Below are positions 19,351 to 20,000 of a DNA stretch of 20,000 nucleotides, one piece after another. The notes beneath the pieces are model-generated. The model searched no databases, was not told the origin of the DNA, and saw only the letters and a list, made by a program, of their open reading frames with translations. The DNA comes from Anaeromyces robustus (Eukaryota > Neocallimastigomycota > Neocallimastigomycetes > Neocallimastigales > Neocallimastigaceae), in the NCBI GenBank assembly GCA_002104895.1, contig MCFG01000455.1, positions 1 through 20,000 on the forward strand, read 5' to 3'. The position numbers were made by a program, and so were the translations under genes. Numbering within the stretch: the first letter of the stretch is position 1; every line of letters starts with the position of its first letter.

Positions 19351-20000
19351 AAATATTTCAAATAAAAAAAATAAAAAAGAAAGTTTTAAAGTTTGTAAAA
19401 ATCAAAAACCAAAAACCAAAAAAAAAAATTACACCCTATTCTTAGTTTATTTTTATCTTTTTTTTTTTCTATGGAATGATAAGTTTAAAATAAAAAAAAT
19501 ATATATATATTTGTTTGTTTGTTTTTTTTATTATTTTTTTATATCTTTTTTCATAATAAAAAAAAGTGGTTAAAGATGAAAAAAAAATATATATAATATA
19601 GATACATATAAAATTTAATCTTTTAGTTTTTTTTTTTTTTTATAAAGTTTTAAGTTTTTTTTTTTTTATTGTTATTAGATTTCATTGGCATTTTTTTTTT
19701 ACTTCTCAATTTTTTATTTTATTTATTTACTTATTTTATTTTTTTTTAATTTATTTACTTATTTTTTTTTAAAAAAAAAAAAGGTTAAATTTTATCTTTT
19801 TTAAAAAATGATAACAAAAAATATTTCAATAGGATTGTCAAATTATATAATTACATCATCATTCTATTTTCCAAGTATTTATATATAATATATATATTTA
19901 ATAGTTTATAGTTTTTTTTCAACAATATTAAAATACTTTTCTTTTTTTCTTTCTCTTTTTTTTTTTAATATTTCCTTATCCTATTAATTTAATAGATAAA

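Larger units (their letters stand above)
18504..20000. other. AT-rich right flank, slightly more complex after about 19140
   Basis: I see no gene. From 19140 on there are more mixed-base words: a GT-rich run (19209-19246), CATGGTTCAGCG before a T23 tract (19328-19350), AACCAAAAACC near 19405-19415, ACACCCTATTC near 19431-19441, and TTCATTGGCATTT near 19681. This change in texture could be UTR or promoter sequence of a gene beyond the edge. Confidence 0.5.

Noticed and set aside
3037-20000. tRNA, rRNA, snRNA or other structured RNA gene
   Set aside because: I saw no G/C-rich segment with a T-loop GTTCRA-type box or paired cloverleaf arms, nor a U6-like or 5S-like core on either strand.
3037-20000. 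Transposon, LINE/SINE or virus-like element
   Set aside because: I found no transposase, reverse-transcriptase or capsid-like frame and no long terminal repeats. The repeats present are short and simple.

Overview
The window looks like nuclear DNA from an extremely AT-rich eukaryote, most probably an anaerobic gut fungus (Neocallimastigomycota). Three things point there. The only convincing gene encodes a fungal-type homeodomain protein: a typical 60-residue homeodomain preceded by a DPF-x-VKHRRRT block, resembling the Hoy1/Phx1-like group. Sampled 60-base lines inside the gene hold roughly 30-37 % G+C. Sampled lines outside it hold 0-10 %. A. discoideum-like amoeba was considered, but the protein lacks long Asn/Gln runs and its homeodomain flank looks fungal.

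Layout. Positions 1-1449 are AT-rich, T-tract-dominated sequence that includes the probable 3' UTR of the homeobox gene (G/T-rich on +, so A/C-rich in the transcript). Positions 1450-3036 (minus strand) hold the intact intronless homeobox gene. Positions 3037 to about 3550 are its 5' flank. It contains a four-fold array of TATATATA-type boxes, a 30-bp tandem duplication, and an A/C-rich (transcript-sense) stretch that could be a 5' leader or promoter element.

From about 3550 to 20000 I find no gene that I can support. There is no tRNA or other RNA gene, no CRISPR array, and no recognisable transposon, LINE, SINE or virus-like element. This roughly 16.5-kb desert consists of homopolymer A or T tracts, 2- to 8-bp microsatellites, stretches wholly free of G and C (the longest I found is 153 bp, 7159-7311), small hairpins and a few short islands of higher complexity. 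The islands most worth a look are 10241-10497 (coding-like micro-ORFs, then a conserved-looking box and a 40-A tract), 11387-11653 (duplicated boxes around a GA-rich purine block), 13260-13430 (hairpin plus CGGAAA boxes), 14495-14510 (yeast-like branch site and acceptor) and 17093-17121 (paired CCGGAAA). From about 19140 to the right edge the sequence is somewhat more complex and G/T-rich, which may mean that a neighbouring gene lies just beyond 20000.

How it works together: the homeobox gene is probably a DNA-binding regulator with a Gln50/Asn51 recognition helix expected to read TAAT-type cores, set in DNA saturated with such cores. No multi-gene system is visible. The rest is best read as long intergenic or structural DNA (possibly nucleosome-poor, possibly centromeric or origin-associated; this part is inference).
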